This document shows positions 13,131-25,299 of a stretch of 64,000 nt of DNA, piece after piece; the first letter of the stretch is position 1; every line of letters begins with the position of its first letter. The notes below the pieces were generated by a model. That model saw only the letters and a list, made by a program, of their open reading frames with translations. It was not told the origin of the DNA and ran no database searches. The stretch comes from Dichomitus squalens LYAD-421 SS1 (lineage: Eukaryota > Basidiomycota > Agaricomycetes > Polyporales > Polyporaceae). Made by a program: the position numbers and the translations under genes. The stretch is from NCBI RefSeq assembly GCF_000275845.1, contig NW_006766889.1:544775-608774 (forward strand), in the 5' to 3' direction.

Positions 13131-16100
13131 ATACCGTATGAATAGTAATGAGTTACATTCATGTCTATGTGCAACTTCCTCTGCCCGCGAGCAGCCTGCG
13201 TGCCCTTCTGCTGTCTTTGGTCACTTGAGGATGTTTGACGTGGGATGAGCTACGGTCAGGGACCACTTTGCTGGAGCTCCAGCGATATGCGGGGAGGGGC
13301 GATCGATCGCCTTTTGTGTCATGCCCCGCACCTCCAGAGGCAGCCGCACGTGAAGGAGTGAGTGCTTCCTGCCGAAGATTGACGCTCCTTGAGCTTGTGC
13401 TTCGGCAGCTGCGGCGAGCAAGATCCAGACGGGCGCATCTGCCACTCGGCTGTGACGGCGAGATGAGACACGCCCAGGGGAGAGCGTTCGCATTGACGTT
13501 AACGTTGCGAAGGGACGCGCGTGCAGGAGCGGGAGCACATGCTGGGAGGCGGTTGTGCGGCGGGCGAGGTTTGTCCGATCGTCTATGGCCGCAGTTGCTG
13601 GTGAGGCGGGCGCGGGGCTGACAAGACCCACGTCTCGAGCATGGTGGGTGGCTACGAACCTTGCGGGGGCAAGGGGGGTGGGCTCATTCGTTGTGTATAG
13701 AACATAGGGTAAACACAACGCGGTCGAGTACGCTAAGTACATCGGACACCAGCGTTCCATGTCGCGGTTCACAGAAGCGTACGTTGCCACAGGATCGGCC
13801 TTCTGCCCAACATGCTTGTATGTCAGACCGAGGCGGCGTGCCGAGAGCTGGATGGAAGGCCGACCGGGAGGTCGGGCCTCGGTTTCCAGCGAAATGCGGT
13901 GCCGAGGGGCCAGTGGACGGCCATGCTGGATATAGAACACCGTAACACGACACAGCTGAAAACCCTCCACGCACTGCTGGAACTCGGCAGCCGACAGCTG
14001 CAGACTTCGCGAATAGCTCCACTCGCCTCCGACTTCTGCCTGCATTTGCTCCGATTAGGCTGCACTATAGTGGCCGTGGCGGTCCCGAGCAGCCTCGGGC
14101 CCCAAGGAACGCGTTCCAGCGTTCATGTTAGGTTCGAGCCTGAAGATTGCGGGACAGCCAGGGCAGGGAACCGCGACCTGGATGATCGAACGTCGAGGAC
14201 TTGTCCGTTGTGTGTGCTCGTTCGGGCGGCAGCGCCCGCTCGACAGAGAACCTCAGCTCGGCGGTTCTGTGTGGACCGTATACTATGCATGTGTATGGTT
14301 AGACTTCAGCGCAGGTAGACAAAAGGGAGAGACCGACGTACGCGGGCACAGGGGCGGTGTTCCGAACAGCTCGGACCGCACCTGAGGGTACCTGCCGGGG
14401 CTCTGAATATAGCTGTAACGGCGATCGCGCACGATGTGTTGAGCACGTTCCTGTAGAACCTGACATGTAAATTGTTCGCCTCCCAAAGGCAAGTACGCAA
14501 GGGCTGGATATCGAAGGTGGACAAGTGCAAATATGGGACATACCATGAAGGATTCAGGAGGTCTAACGAAGCATCGCGCAGATAGACATCAGCGCATCGA
14601 AGAACACTTAAGCCTATCGTTTACGTCTACGGCAAGTCAACATCAAGAGCTCGTTCGATCGCAACACCACACAGGTCCGATCGTCACTTCGGGGCACACA
14701 TTCCTGCAGAACGTAGACCAGGAATCGGAAACGCGTACCGCCAGCCGCCGAACCCGCACACAGAGAGGCAGCGCGCACCCCAGCCAGCCAGGCACGAGAG
14801 ACCAGAGAGCGTGCACGATCGCGAGGCGGGCAGGGCAGAACGGGAGGCCGACTCGGAAGCGAGAGCGTCGCATCGGGAGCACGGCCCGCCTCAGCCCGCC
14901 TCCCAGATCTCTGGCGCATCGCAAAGCAAAAAACATTATGTACTACTTACCGATCGACGACGATCGCCACCGACCGCGGCCGGTGATGCGCATAATGCAC
15001 AGGGCCCGGTTTCCTCGACGGAAGTGGCTTAGCGTGGAGGCGGGCCTATCAGGGCGCGCTCGATGCGTGTTTGGGGGTGCGGTCGACGGCAGTCCCGACC
15101 GCGCCGCGCTGGGAGCCGCATCCACTAGCAGGGCGTGCGCCATGTGCGCCGATCGCGTACTGGCGTCAGGGAGGCGAGGCACGCCGGCCATGCATCGCAC
15201 GCTGCTTGATTGCGCACACGATGTGGCTGAGAGTACTTGATGTGATTCGAATATTCGCGATCGCCTGTGAGTACTGCATACGCATATGGAGTTGTCAGCC
15301 TCTTGCGTCAGTATGTGATTGGTCTGGGTTGGGAGACCGAGATATGGATGTACATATGTGTGCATTGAAATCGAAGAGATGTTTCTGACATCGATATCTA
15401 CAGGGTCGTGCGGAGGGTCAGCCACCGCTAAGGCTGCCGTCAGATTGACTAGGATGGGTGTGATTAGCTTACATGGGTCGAAGCTTCCTTTCGTTCCAAC
15501 AAGGCGTCGTCGAAGCGAACGGATGTCTGGGGAAAACGGAACAGAAAAGCAGAGGAAAATCTCGAATATGGCGATGCCTCGAGGATGAGCGAGGCCCAGA
15601 CGGACAGAGGATGGCCAATAGGAGGAGGCGCTGCGAGCGAGGAGGAGCGCTGTTGACGTCAGTCGCTCGCGAGATGCTTCTCCGTGCACCCCGTCTCGAG
15701 ACTCGTTGTCTGCCCGAACATTCCCATCGACGCTTCCTGGCTTTGTGCACGCTCTTGCTCACGGTCGGCATCGTCAGATGCACGAAAGATGCGCTCCGAC
15801 GTCGCTTTTACTCTCGGAGAACCTTACCCCAGCTCACAAGGTGTGTGTACACACCCATTCAATTGCCCTAATGCGCGTAAATCGCGAGAGCTAGACGTCG
15901 GGTCACCTGCCAGATATTCGCGCGGCACGAGTTCATGATTTGGTCTGGGATTCCCCAAACATTCGTGAGCGCGAGCCAAGAACGCGTCGGCCGCCGCCTT
16001 GCAGCAACGGCAGTACCGTATCCGCCTTACCCACGTCCCACGTATCCTGTGGGGCGTATGACCAGGCGACTGTCTACTGCGTGGTCAAGACCTAGGCCCT

Positions 16101-19100
16101 TGGCCCTTGCCTGTCCACCAAGTTGTCGGCCATTCTCAGACGCCATGCGGCCGCCTCCGTCGTCACTCCGCGCTTTGTCCTCTCGGACATGGAGATCCAG
16201 CCTCTCGCCTTCCGACCGAATGCAGCCGCGTCTGTGGGGAAGAAGGCGTGCGCGATCGTGATCCGTTACTGCAGCTGCGGCGGACGCTGGTGTCCTCGTC
16301 TTCTCCCGTCAGTTCCATGCCCACGCCGACTCCGGGGGGAGGCCCAGGTCGCACAAAGCCACAGCTGCGTGGCATGCCCCGCAGGCTGAGATGGACACGA
16401 CAGTCTGGGGATGGCGTCCTGTCCACCCTCGTCATTGGTGTCGTGGATGTTTCGAGCCTCACTCAGCTGCACCCCAGGCACCACCACCGTATCTAGACTC
16501 CGTGGTGTGCACGGACATGGTTGTCGAGATATTTGATGGTGTCTACACACCACCATACCGAAGCACGCGCTGCAGCCGGGATAAGTACTTATCTCCTCGT
16601 GGCCTTGTCGCGTTTGCAGCGCCGCCTCGCTTTGGTATGGTATGACCTAGCTTTGCAGCTTGCGTGCTGCAGTGTGCCACTGCCCTCGAACTAAGACACT
16701 AAGCAGCCTTCCGATACGTGATCCGCGCACCTGCACTCCGTCTCTGTGCCACTCGGGGTACTTCATTTCATGAGCCCAGGATTGGCAGCTTTGGTACTAT
16801 GAACAAAGAACCGGCAGCGGAACGCCCAATCTTGGTCCTAGGACCAGTATCTCGTAAGAAGCAAGTACTTCCGTACTAGCTCTACTAGTCCATCTGGCTC
16901 CGTCGTCAGGCTGCGAGGCGGTTCGCGCATGCTGCGGTCAGGATGGTCCCTTGTATGTCTCTATCCCGTTGCACGCCACAACTCCCTCGAGATGGTTGCT
17001 CGATATGGGTGCAGCGCATACAGCCAGCGCACTCGTGACAACCCTGCTTCACCCTTGGCCGCCATTCGCTGGCTTCACTGCTGTTCCAAAGCTCCGCTAT
17101 GTGGGACACCGCTTGTCCGTGTGTAGCTGGGACGATAATATCAGGGGTCTGCCACTCAAGCTAAATTTGGGGGAGGATGTGGACAATTCTAGCACTGAAG
17201 AGCAGATGATCTGTGCGTCGCGCTCAAGTTGACGCATGAGATGCACTGTTCCATGAATACCATAACGTTCCTGACCAGTCTTCACAGTATGCTCCGACAA
17301 CAGATGACACCGAGGATGAGTTCGCGGCCTTCGCAATCTCATCGCATCGTAGGGCTGACACATATCCTTAGCTTCCAGGACGGCGAGCGCGCAGTATAAC
17401 TGGTCAGGTGCGAGTGTGGCCGCGGTCTGCAGACACGCAGCCTCGCGCTTCTCCCAGGCGCCGCCTTCACACGGCCACATATTCTCGCCCAATCGCATCT
17501 CTGCACCCGTGCAGCTGTCCTTCGTGGTCTCGACGACACCCAAGGATCACCAAGGCGCGAAGCCTGTCCACCAGTTGCTCGAATCGCGCACCCATGACCT
17601 CGACGCTCGACACTCGACGACACCTAGTGCGACACAGCCGGGCACGGCAGGGCACGCACATGAACACCGGACGTCAACCGCGTCGCCTTTTTCGCACCTT
17701 TTCGGCATTCCAGCTGCCGAGCCCTGCAGCCAGGGGCTTACACGCCCGGCTAACCCGCACTTGGCCCGATAAGTCGCGCGGGACCTCGACTCCACTTGCA
17801 ATTGCCAGCAGCAGCAGCGTCAAACACCGGTGCACCACGCGCACCTGCGCGCCGTGCGACAAGGTTGGGAGTTCGTCAGCGACGCGCCCGTCGCGGTGCC
17901 CGTGGTGAGCGTGCGAGGTGGGGAAACGCACGCGCGCAGGTACGTGCCCGATGATCAGTGCGCCTGCTATTGGGCGTACGCAGCATGCCGTACGCAGAGC
18001 CAGGGCGATCGGGCGCTGCGTCATCCGTTCCCCTGCAGCCCCCTGCGGTGCCATCCGTATGTCCGCCTCCGCCTCCACGCGGGGATTGCCAACGCTGCCG
18101 TCAGCGGATGAGTGATGCACGTCAAGCCGGCTTTCGTGCGGTTACGGCATGCAGGGCGAGCGTGTGGACGCGGCTTTCATTCGCTCCTTCGTTAATTCAT
18201 TTCGGACGCGGGCGTTGAGATTTGATGTCTCGATGCGGGGTAGGTAAGCAAGCAGGCCCTCGAGCCTGGAATGTTCCAGAAAGGCGCGAAGTGCGGGGTA
18301 GACGTCGCGTCTTCTCGCGTGGAGCGACTTGGACGTGTCGCGCGCCTGGCGGCGGTATATTGAACTTGTGCGCCCTGAGGCGCAGCATGGGGTCGGGCCT
18401 GCCTATTAGGCAGGGGTGTGGCAGACCTCTCGGCTGCCTTCTAAGCCCACGCCTCTGGAATGCAGGGTGCTCCTATGATCATGACAGGCTCTGGCCGTGG
18501 CCTACGTAGAAGCTCTATCTGCGTTGGGTCTGCGAGCGCGTCGAGAGTCGCGCCATTGACAACCAGAGCTTCTTGTTCGCACAGTGCTGGATCGTACGTG
18601 TTGCTCGCTCCACTCGGTACGCCTCTTCTGCCTTTCGTGTCTAGATAGATGACTCATGTGGTTCGACGCGGTGTGTAGCGCGGTGGTCGACTGACCACCT
18701 ATCTGAACATCTTCGGGGGTCCCAGGTGGTCTTTAGGACGTTCCCTTGAATGTACCGACTCTGGGGTACGATCAAGGCCCTCTTCGCTGATTTCTCGGCC
18801 TTTATCGCTTCTCGAGCAGCGACGCTCGGAGGTCAACATGGAGCGTCCAATGGTCACCATCGATGCTCTCGCCCAGTACGATGACAGTCTTTTCCGAACG
18901 ACGATGTGTCTAATCTGGGCACATGGCGATTCTAGCAAGTGTGCATCTACCTTCTGTTGCGTCTCCACCTGCGAGCGTTCCCTGCGCCATCGCTTAACAT
19001 GTCTCATCATCCCATTGGATGACGAAATGAATCCAATCCTCTTTCTAGGGATGAGGATACCCCAGAGCGTCCCGCGCTCGCTCCGCCAGACATGTTTCGG

Positions 19101-20388
19101 ACCCCGCGGGATGTCAGATTCGTCGCGGCGCTGATGGACTGGGGTGCGGACTCGGAATATCCACGCGCGTTAAGGTTCTCCCCGTGGTTACCGGCTGCAA
19201 TGTCAACGTCCTCGGTATTGCCACTTATGTGTTCTACTGAGCGTGTGCTGTACCCCTAGATGCTGATACAAAACACCGGAATGCACTTATAGATGTCATT
19301 TGCCCGTTTAGGGTCCACGCTCAACCGTCAATGTCCGCGGTTGCAAGGCCCTCTGACATAGCCCCGAGCTGTGCGATATCCACGGTGCGCTGATGAACCT
19401 TGTTTCCCCGCATCCCGTCCCCAGCCCGGGTCGAGGTAGGTCTGGCCGTCCGCTGATCCTGCAACCGTGCAGTGGGGCACTGGACGCCGACTTGGGAGCA
19501 TGCGGGTCGATGCATCCGGGCATAGCATGTATGTGCGTCTCTCGACCACAATCCGGGGCTTCCCCGTTCCTGTTGTGGTCAACTTCAAATCATGCGTACG
19601 GGCCGTCAGGATGGGATGAGACTCCGGGGGATCAACTCCGGACGTCTTCCCTCTCTAGAGGAGCATTCGCATCTGGCGCCCAAGAAGCACTGAGGGGTAT
19701 GTGGTCGGATGCTATGCGCTCCAATAGGTGCGGGTGCTGACGGCAGTGTAAGCGCAGGGATATGCTCATAACACCGCGACCTACGAAGTTCAACGTATGT
19801 CAGGCCTGGGCCAGTGATAGGGCTACCGCGAATGAGGCCGTAATGCAGGATACGGTGTATGTCCACCACCTGTTCCGAAGACGGCACAAGTAACTGGACA
19901 AGTGTTGTTGCGACTAGAGCCGTGATCGGACGTGTCTGTCGAAGGTATGTGATACATTGGCCGACGGAAGTAATTTTGGGGCACTCTCGGAATCCCATCT
20001 ACTCCTCAGGCTGATCCGTTGCATCGGTGTACGCATCTGGTGTCCAGGATATGCCTCTTTGGACTTATCCCGGAAGTCCACCTATCAGCTTCTCTGGTTG
20101 AAGGTGACATATGTCTCGTTGGCCACATGCAGCTATCTCCGGCAAGTTCGTTCCTTGCCGGCATATATCACCGCTTTCACGCCACATCTCCCGTTTCGCC
20201 TTCACTGTGTAATAGGACAGAACGAGCTGGAGCGGTCGTGCTGCGTCCAGCCTGATGAGTGTCGGCATCTGGCAGCAATGATGCAGGTACCGTCACCGCG
20301 ATCAGCGCGAAAGGTACGCTTTAATGGCTTGCATGAGAAGTCGTGCAGACGCGGACGTGCAGGAAGCCTCATCCAGAATGTTTTGTGC
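13131..20388. other. Gene-poor block, nothing recognised
   Basis: No domain, no splice-joined coding frame and no RNA gene could be supported. The open frames of up to 274 codons (minus, 13221-14045) are low-information translations of GC-rich sequence. A peptide at about 17,020-17,140 on the plus strand faintly recalls retroelement protease/integrase boundaries, but the match is too weak to annotate. Confidence 0.5.
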
Positions 20389-20427
20389 GCATAGGCATGA
20401 TGAAGGATGACGTTGTCATGCCTATGC
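20389..20427. repeat. Perfect 12-bp inverted repeat with 15-nt spacer
   Basis: The arm GCATAGGCATGA at 20,389-20,400 is followed after 15 nt by its exact reverse complement at 20,416-20,427. Two further pairs form outside one mismatch. As RNA this is a stable stem-loop. It sits in non-coding sequence; no terminal repeat or target-site duplication was seen around it. Confidence 0.8.
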
Positions 20428-22554
20428 ACATACCCCTGCCCTACATCTACGATAACGGACGCACTGCCGACCTATTCTTGCATCCCCTGAACTGCTTGTC
20501 ACCTGAACAGTCTGGACGCAGCGAGGCCACAGGCTTGCCGACGCCACCGGGGATTCTTGAGCATACTACGCTCCCCAAGGGCGGAGGCACAGCGGCGTCT
20601 TAACGTACTCTACGGAATCTGACTGGCTCTTGTCGAGCACATTCCCGGCATGCGTAGCGCGAGTTGACAATAGACGTTGGGTAGATGACACTTCGTAGTT
20701 GGTGCTTAATTATCGGTTACAAGCAGCAGCAGATTTGTGGCGGGATCCTGAGATCCAAGAGTCTGTATGCGTGTTACACAACCTCGGGATGTGTACCCCC
20801 CGAAACTCTACTTTGTACTGCACAGCATGTGATGCGTTTGGTTGTCTTGCAACGTGTTGATTGGCAGATTGCAGAGGTACCTGAGTTGCATGCATCTCAC
20901 GCGTGTTATGTCCTGTCCTGGAGGGATAACTTAGATGCAGAGCTAAGTGACAGCATCATCCGACAGTGAACAGACTCGTCGACGTATTCATATGCGACTC
21001 TACAGAAAGGCACGCACTCGAGAAGGACGATGACATCACCTCAGTCTTCCTACGCAAGCCAGGGGTATTGCTCTCCCTTGTATATTCTCATGCCCCTCAC
21101 ATTTGCAATGCCTGCTAGACGACAAGGTATACAACACGTCTCAGGCGGTCCAACGACGGCCACCTCAGGACATAACTTTGTTGTATTCCACGGAGGCACC
21201 GTTCGTTGTCCGCGGATGTCACCTGCAGCTATGTAGGGCTCCCGAAGGCATCTCCGTCTCATACAGCTCCCCCTTACCTGTGATTCACGGCAGAGCACCG
21301 ACATTTTCCCCGTCTGCACATTCCCTTACCAACAGTTGTACAGGTACTTATCTCTCTGACCTCCTATCGTCCACATCGTGCCTCTCGAGTCGGACCGGAT
21401 GCCTATGCGCACAACGTAAGCTCCGTTTCCCATTGGCCAATATGCGCACGGGCTGACCAGAGAGCTTCTAAGTGGGCTTCACGGCTGCCCTCCCGCTGCG
21501 ATTGGTTAGAAAATGGCTCGTCGTTGACTGGCACTCGTCCGGTTTTCCAGGCGCGCGTGAACCCGTCTGCGTCTGAGGACACGCCAAAGGGAACGCATGC
21601 GCGGCGCAACCGTCAACGAAGATGGCCGGGGCGTCACCGTGGGCGGCGGTGACGGCATCGGGTGGGAGCCTCTGTGCGGCAGTCGAAGCGGAAGCCGGGA
21701 CCTGGGCAAGCCTATCTGCCCAATGCTATCGGTGCATTGGCATTTCGGGATCGCGAAGGCGGATGGCCAATTGGCCGTCGTCATTCAACGCCTGTGTTGG
21801 GAGGCAGAGTTTTCTCGTGTTTACCAGACCGTGCGCCTGCGGTCTCGTCGCGCATGCTACGCGATGACGGATGTCGTGGTCATTGAGTACGTATTCGTTA
21901 CGTGCCCGCTGTGATTTCGCAGCTTTTGATTGGTAACGCAGGTCTGCTTCGCGTGCCCGTCATGTTTGTCAAAACGTGCGCGCCCGAATGGAAACGACCC
22001 GCCTTTGTCTGTGTATTGGTCCGATCGGACGAAGAGAAGACATTTGAAGCGCGCGAGGGCACGTCTTCCGTAGACCCCCTTGCGATGGTTATGCAACCCG
22101 AGCAATTAACCATGCGTCGACTGCGTGCTTTGGGTCCAGAGGCCGTGCTCTGGGTCCAGAGACGTGCGAGACGGTCTACGGAGCCGGTTTCTGCTTTCTG
22201 ATGTACGCGAGCCAATGACGAGCGACGCTGCCGTGAAGGCGTCCGGATATAATGGTCCAACTACCGTTTACATGTCCTGCCGGAGCCTTCTTTGGCGTTG
22301 GTGAAAATTGTGGAGGTTCGCAGACCTGCTTTTCTGCATGCGGTGCCTATCAACTCAGCCTTGGCGTCGAGCAGTGGAAATTTTCGACCAGTGGGCATAT
22401 GCACATGTCCTTATGGACGGAAGCGCGGCAACATCACATTCCGCAGGTGTACCTGGCCGCGAAGGACGTCTGGCGTCGGGGAACGGCCCGTCATGCGCAC
22501 AGCGCACACGGCCAATGGCTCCCCTCAGCCCTGCGCGGTCGGGTCGGGTCGCGT
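20428..22554. other. Gene-poor block, nothing recognised
   Basis: No recognisable coding or RNA feature. Open frames at 21,597-21,914 and 21,902-22,201 (plus) are not supported by any motif or by splice continuity. Confidence 0.5.
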
Positions 22555-22651
22555 AGCTATCTCTCTTTAGCCTTTGCGAATCGCGTCCAGTCGCCAGGAC
22601 GCGAGATAGCGAGATAGCTGGTAAGCGGGATAACCTTTAGGTAGGTTATCC
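22555..22651. repeat. Cluster of three perfect inverted repeats (hairpin block)
   Basis: Three exact stems occur within 97 bp: AGCTATCTC (22,555-22,563) pairs with GAGATAGCT (22,611-22,619); nested inside, TCGCGTCC (22,581-22,588) pairs with GGACGCGA (22,597-22,604); directly downstream, GGATAACCT (22,628-22,636) pairs with AGGTTATCC (22,643-22,651). GAGATAGC is also tandemly duplicated at 22,603-22,618. The combined fold is a branched stem followed by a hairpin. Function unknown. Confidence 0.75.
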
Positions 22652-23273
22652 TTGGGAACGGGTCTTCGGGCGCGACGGAGCGAGGGCCGTATTCCGAAGC
22701 GATTGTTGCAGTGCGACGCTCCCTTCCTGTGGCCTTATGTCGGAATATTACGAGTCCCTTAGGAATGATCTCGGAGTCGGGAGGACAGACCGCGCCGGCC
22801 CATAAGTATGACGGATTGGATGATGCGAGAAACATATGACATGAAAGGAAGAGCGGGTGGGGGATCGCCGTCGCGCTTCCGTCTTCCGCTGACATGGAGA
22901 CTTTGTGGGGTGAGAGGATGAGGCTCGCGAGTACGAGCCGGAAGAATTTAGTGACTTGACGAAGCAGCCGATTGTCAATCTCATGACACGCTGGATCGTC
23001 GATGCAACAGAAAAGCAGTGTCTCGTGGTGGAGAAAGCTCGGTACGTCTCCCGGTGTAAAGGCAAAACCTTAGTGGGGGTGGCTCATCGGCGCGTTGTGG
23101 CTAGGCGACACGCTGTTGTTGTCGCGATTGGCGGGATCGACGGTCTTCGTGACATGTGGTACAAGACCCGAAGGGCGAGGCCCAGGCGATTGCATGCGTA
23201 GTGCACCCATATTCATTCGTGTGGGTAAGTAGTCTCCATAAGTCCGTGAGTCTGCCCATAACTGATGCATAGC

Positions 23274-24828
23274 CTAAACACCCGTTAGCTCCTTCAGCCA
23301 TTCTATGTAAATTGAACTGAGCTATCGGAACGATCGGGAAGAGAACAATGAACTTTACCTCTCGTGAGTTCGAATGCCGCGAAGGTGGACGCCGCAGCGG
23401 GTATGCTTTATAGATGGCGATGGTCAGTCGCACGTCTAGGGACGACGGTCCGCACTTGCTGCACAATCTCACCTTCTCAGCACTAAGTTCACAGAGACAT
23501 ATCAGCAGCTTTTCGCCATACGAAAACATTCATAGACTTACATGACGGTGTCAATCCACGGAACAGGCCAGATCTATGAGGTAGTGATTGTTCAGCCTCG
23601 AGAACTTCATGAACACGGGGATAAGGACGCACACTCCGCCTTCTGCGACAACGGATTGCAATTCCCGTGAAATGTATTGTACAGGAGTACCCTCGGGTGG
23701 CGTAGGCCGTAGCTGTACACGCGACTTCACAACGTCTGAGAAGGGAGTTGTAAGAGAGCTTGTTTTGATATGATAGCAGATCTATTACCTAAGGGGTAAC
23801 ATGATAGCCAGTATGCAATCTGGGCAGCTATCGGTCAGTACTTCCTGGGTGCGAATGGGAAGGGCGGGACGCACTCCACCAGTGGAACCACTGGCAAGCA
23901 GGGCCCATACCGGTATCTGCTTGCCATACTTCTCGCCAAACTTCCGCTTTGAGAACTCGAAAGCTGCATACATAGTAAGAGAACTACGCAAAAAACTACG
24001 AGGAACGTGCACTGACCAGTATAGAAGCTGGAGCAGTAGACAAGGATGAATAGAGCTAGCACGGCTAAGGAGCACCAGGACTCACCCTGCGTAAGCCGGG
24101 ATTTCTCGCGCGACCGTGACCCAATACCCGCGCATAATGCCTTTCCGGAAGCCCCAATCCTTCCACATCTCGCTCACAACTGCGCGCAGCTTCTTGTCGC
24201 CGGGCTGGCCGTACTGACCCTGCATGCGCACCTTGAACATCTCGACTATGACACGACGTCAGTCAAATCGCGTTCAAATCTCGCGCGGGCCAACAAACCT
24301 GGACTTGCGAGAACAGCGTTGATTGCGCCAGCAAGCGCGCCTGCTGTTGCAGTTTCTTTGAGAGATAACTGGCCGAAGGGCGAGATGAGCCGCTTGGAGG
24401 CACCATACGCGGCGAAAAGGAGCGAGTTCACGCCGGCGATACCCAGCAAAGGGCTCAGCATTCCTGGGAAAACTATGCGAATGGTATTGGACGCGCATGT
24501 ACGTATGACGTACCTTTGTATAGAGCGAAGAATCCCTCGTTCCGCAACGTCTGCGTAAGAATGTCCATCGGGCCTTTCTACACACCCATCCTCAGTCGAG
24601 TTGCGCTCTCCAGACTCCTGCTCCGCGCGTACTCACGAACATTCCCTCTGCATAGCGCATGACGGGACGTATTAGTACTCATCGTCTCGAGCCAATCATT
24701 GCAGAACGGACTCAACTGGGAGCGATCTGAGCCCGGGTCTTGACAGTATCTAGCGGGTGGCCGACGACGACCTGCGCGGCACCGCCGACACTTCCCGCGA
24801 TGAGCTCGTTGATCGTAGACTTGTTCAT
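23274..24828 (-). CDS. Mitochondrial carrier (SLC25 family), carnitine/Ymc-like group
   Basis: Thirteen exons on the minus strand: 24717-24828, 24637-24647, 24514-24577, 24299-24463, 24086-24245, 24017-24027, 23875-23963, 23789-23819, 23633-23735, 23542-23573, 23473-23482, 23359-23405, 23274-23302. They join without a frame break to 287 aa, the normal length of an inner-membrane metabolite carrier. The three signature loops are visible: HPLDTVKTRAQ (about residues 24-34), SPVEMFKVRMQ (after the second exon-4 helix) and YPLDVVKSRVQ in exons 8-9, each followed by the usual Gly-x-x-x-Gly helix; the C terminus reads FELTREWLKELTGV. Loop residues are closest, from memory, to carnitine/acylcarnitine and Ymc-type carriers; the substrate is not settled. 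I start at 24,828 because family members begin a few residues before INELIAG, although an in-frame ATG lies further upstream at 24,972. Exons of 11, 11 and 10 nt are unusual. Confidence 0.92.
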
Positions 24829-25299
24829 AGCGTCACAGAGTGCGAGCAAGGCGGCAGCAAGAGACGATGAGAGCCTAGGGAGCGAGCAGGCCGCGCCGCA
24901 CGGCGTGCACGATTGCGCGATCGTGCGACACGCCATATACCCGAAGTGGCTGTGTCCCGCCAATGCGCGCACATTGCACTTGGATTTTTGGAGTTAAGTA
25001 TTCTGGTTGGTCCTAGTTGGTCCTAGGCTTCAAGCTCCAGGCCGTAGTCATCGCACCTCGATGTCTACTTCTCGGTCCCGGTCTGCGATCTCATCAATGA
25101 GGCAGTACTCAAGGAACATTCAGGACGCTCTTCGTCGTCAAGGTCTTCCCGAGCGTCTGCGCGTAAACCACGGCGGTACTTACATCCCATGGCTGTCATT
25201 ATACATGACGCTGTGTAGTGCAAGATGACATATAGGTCAATAGACGCGATGCCCAAAGACCCAACGAATCTTGAGAAGAACTTACCACAGTGAGCCCAT
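24829..25299. other. Upstream region of the carrier gene; possible start of the P450 relic
   Basis: Contains the 5' flank of the minus-strand carrier. A perfect 10-bp tandem duplication (TTGGTCCTAG, 25,007-25,016 and 25,017-25,026) is present. Beyond about 25,060 the sequence may be the badly decayed N-terminal part of the P450 relic that follows, but I could not align it reliably. Confidence 0.4.

Noticed and set aside
13221..14045. Minus-strand open frame of 274 codons
   Set aside because: No motif, and several equally long frames overlap it on both strands.
16950..17230. Possible copia-type retroelement remnant (LLDMGAAHT, VPKLRYVGHRLSV)
   Set aside because: Resembles protease and pre-integrase motifs only loosely, lacks the Asp-Ser/Thr-Gly core and has no flanking pol motifs or LTRs.
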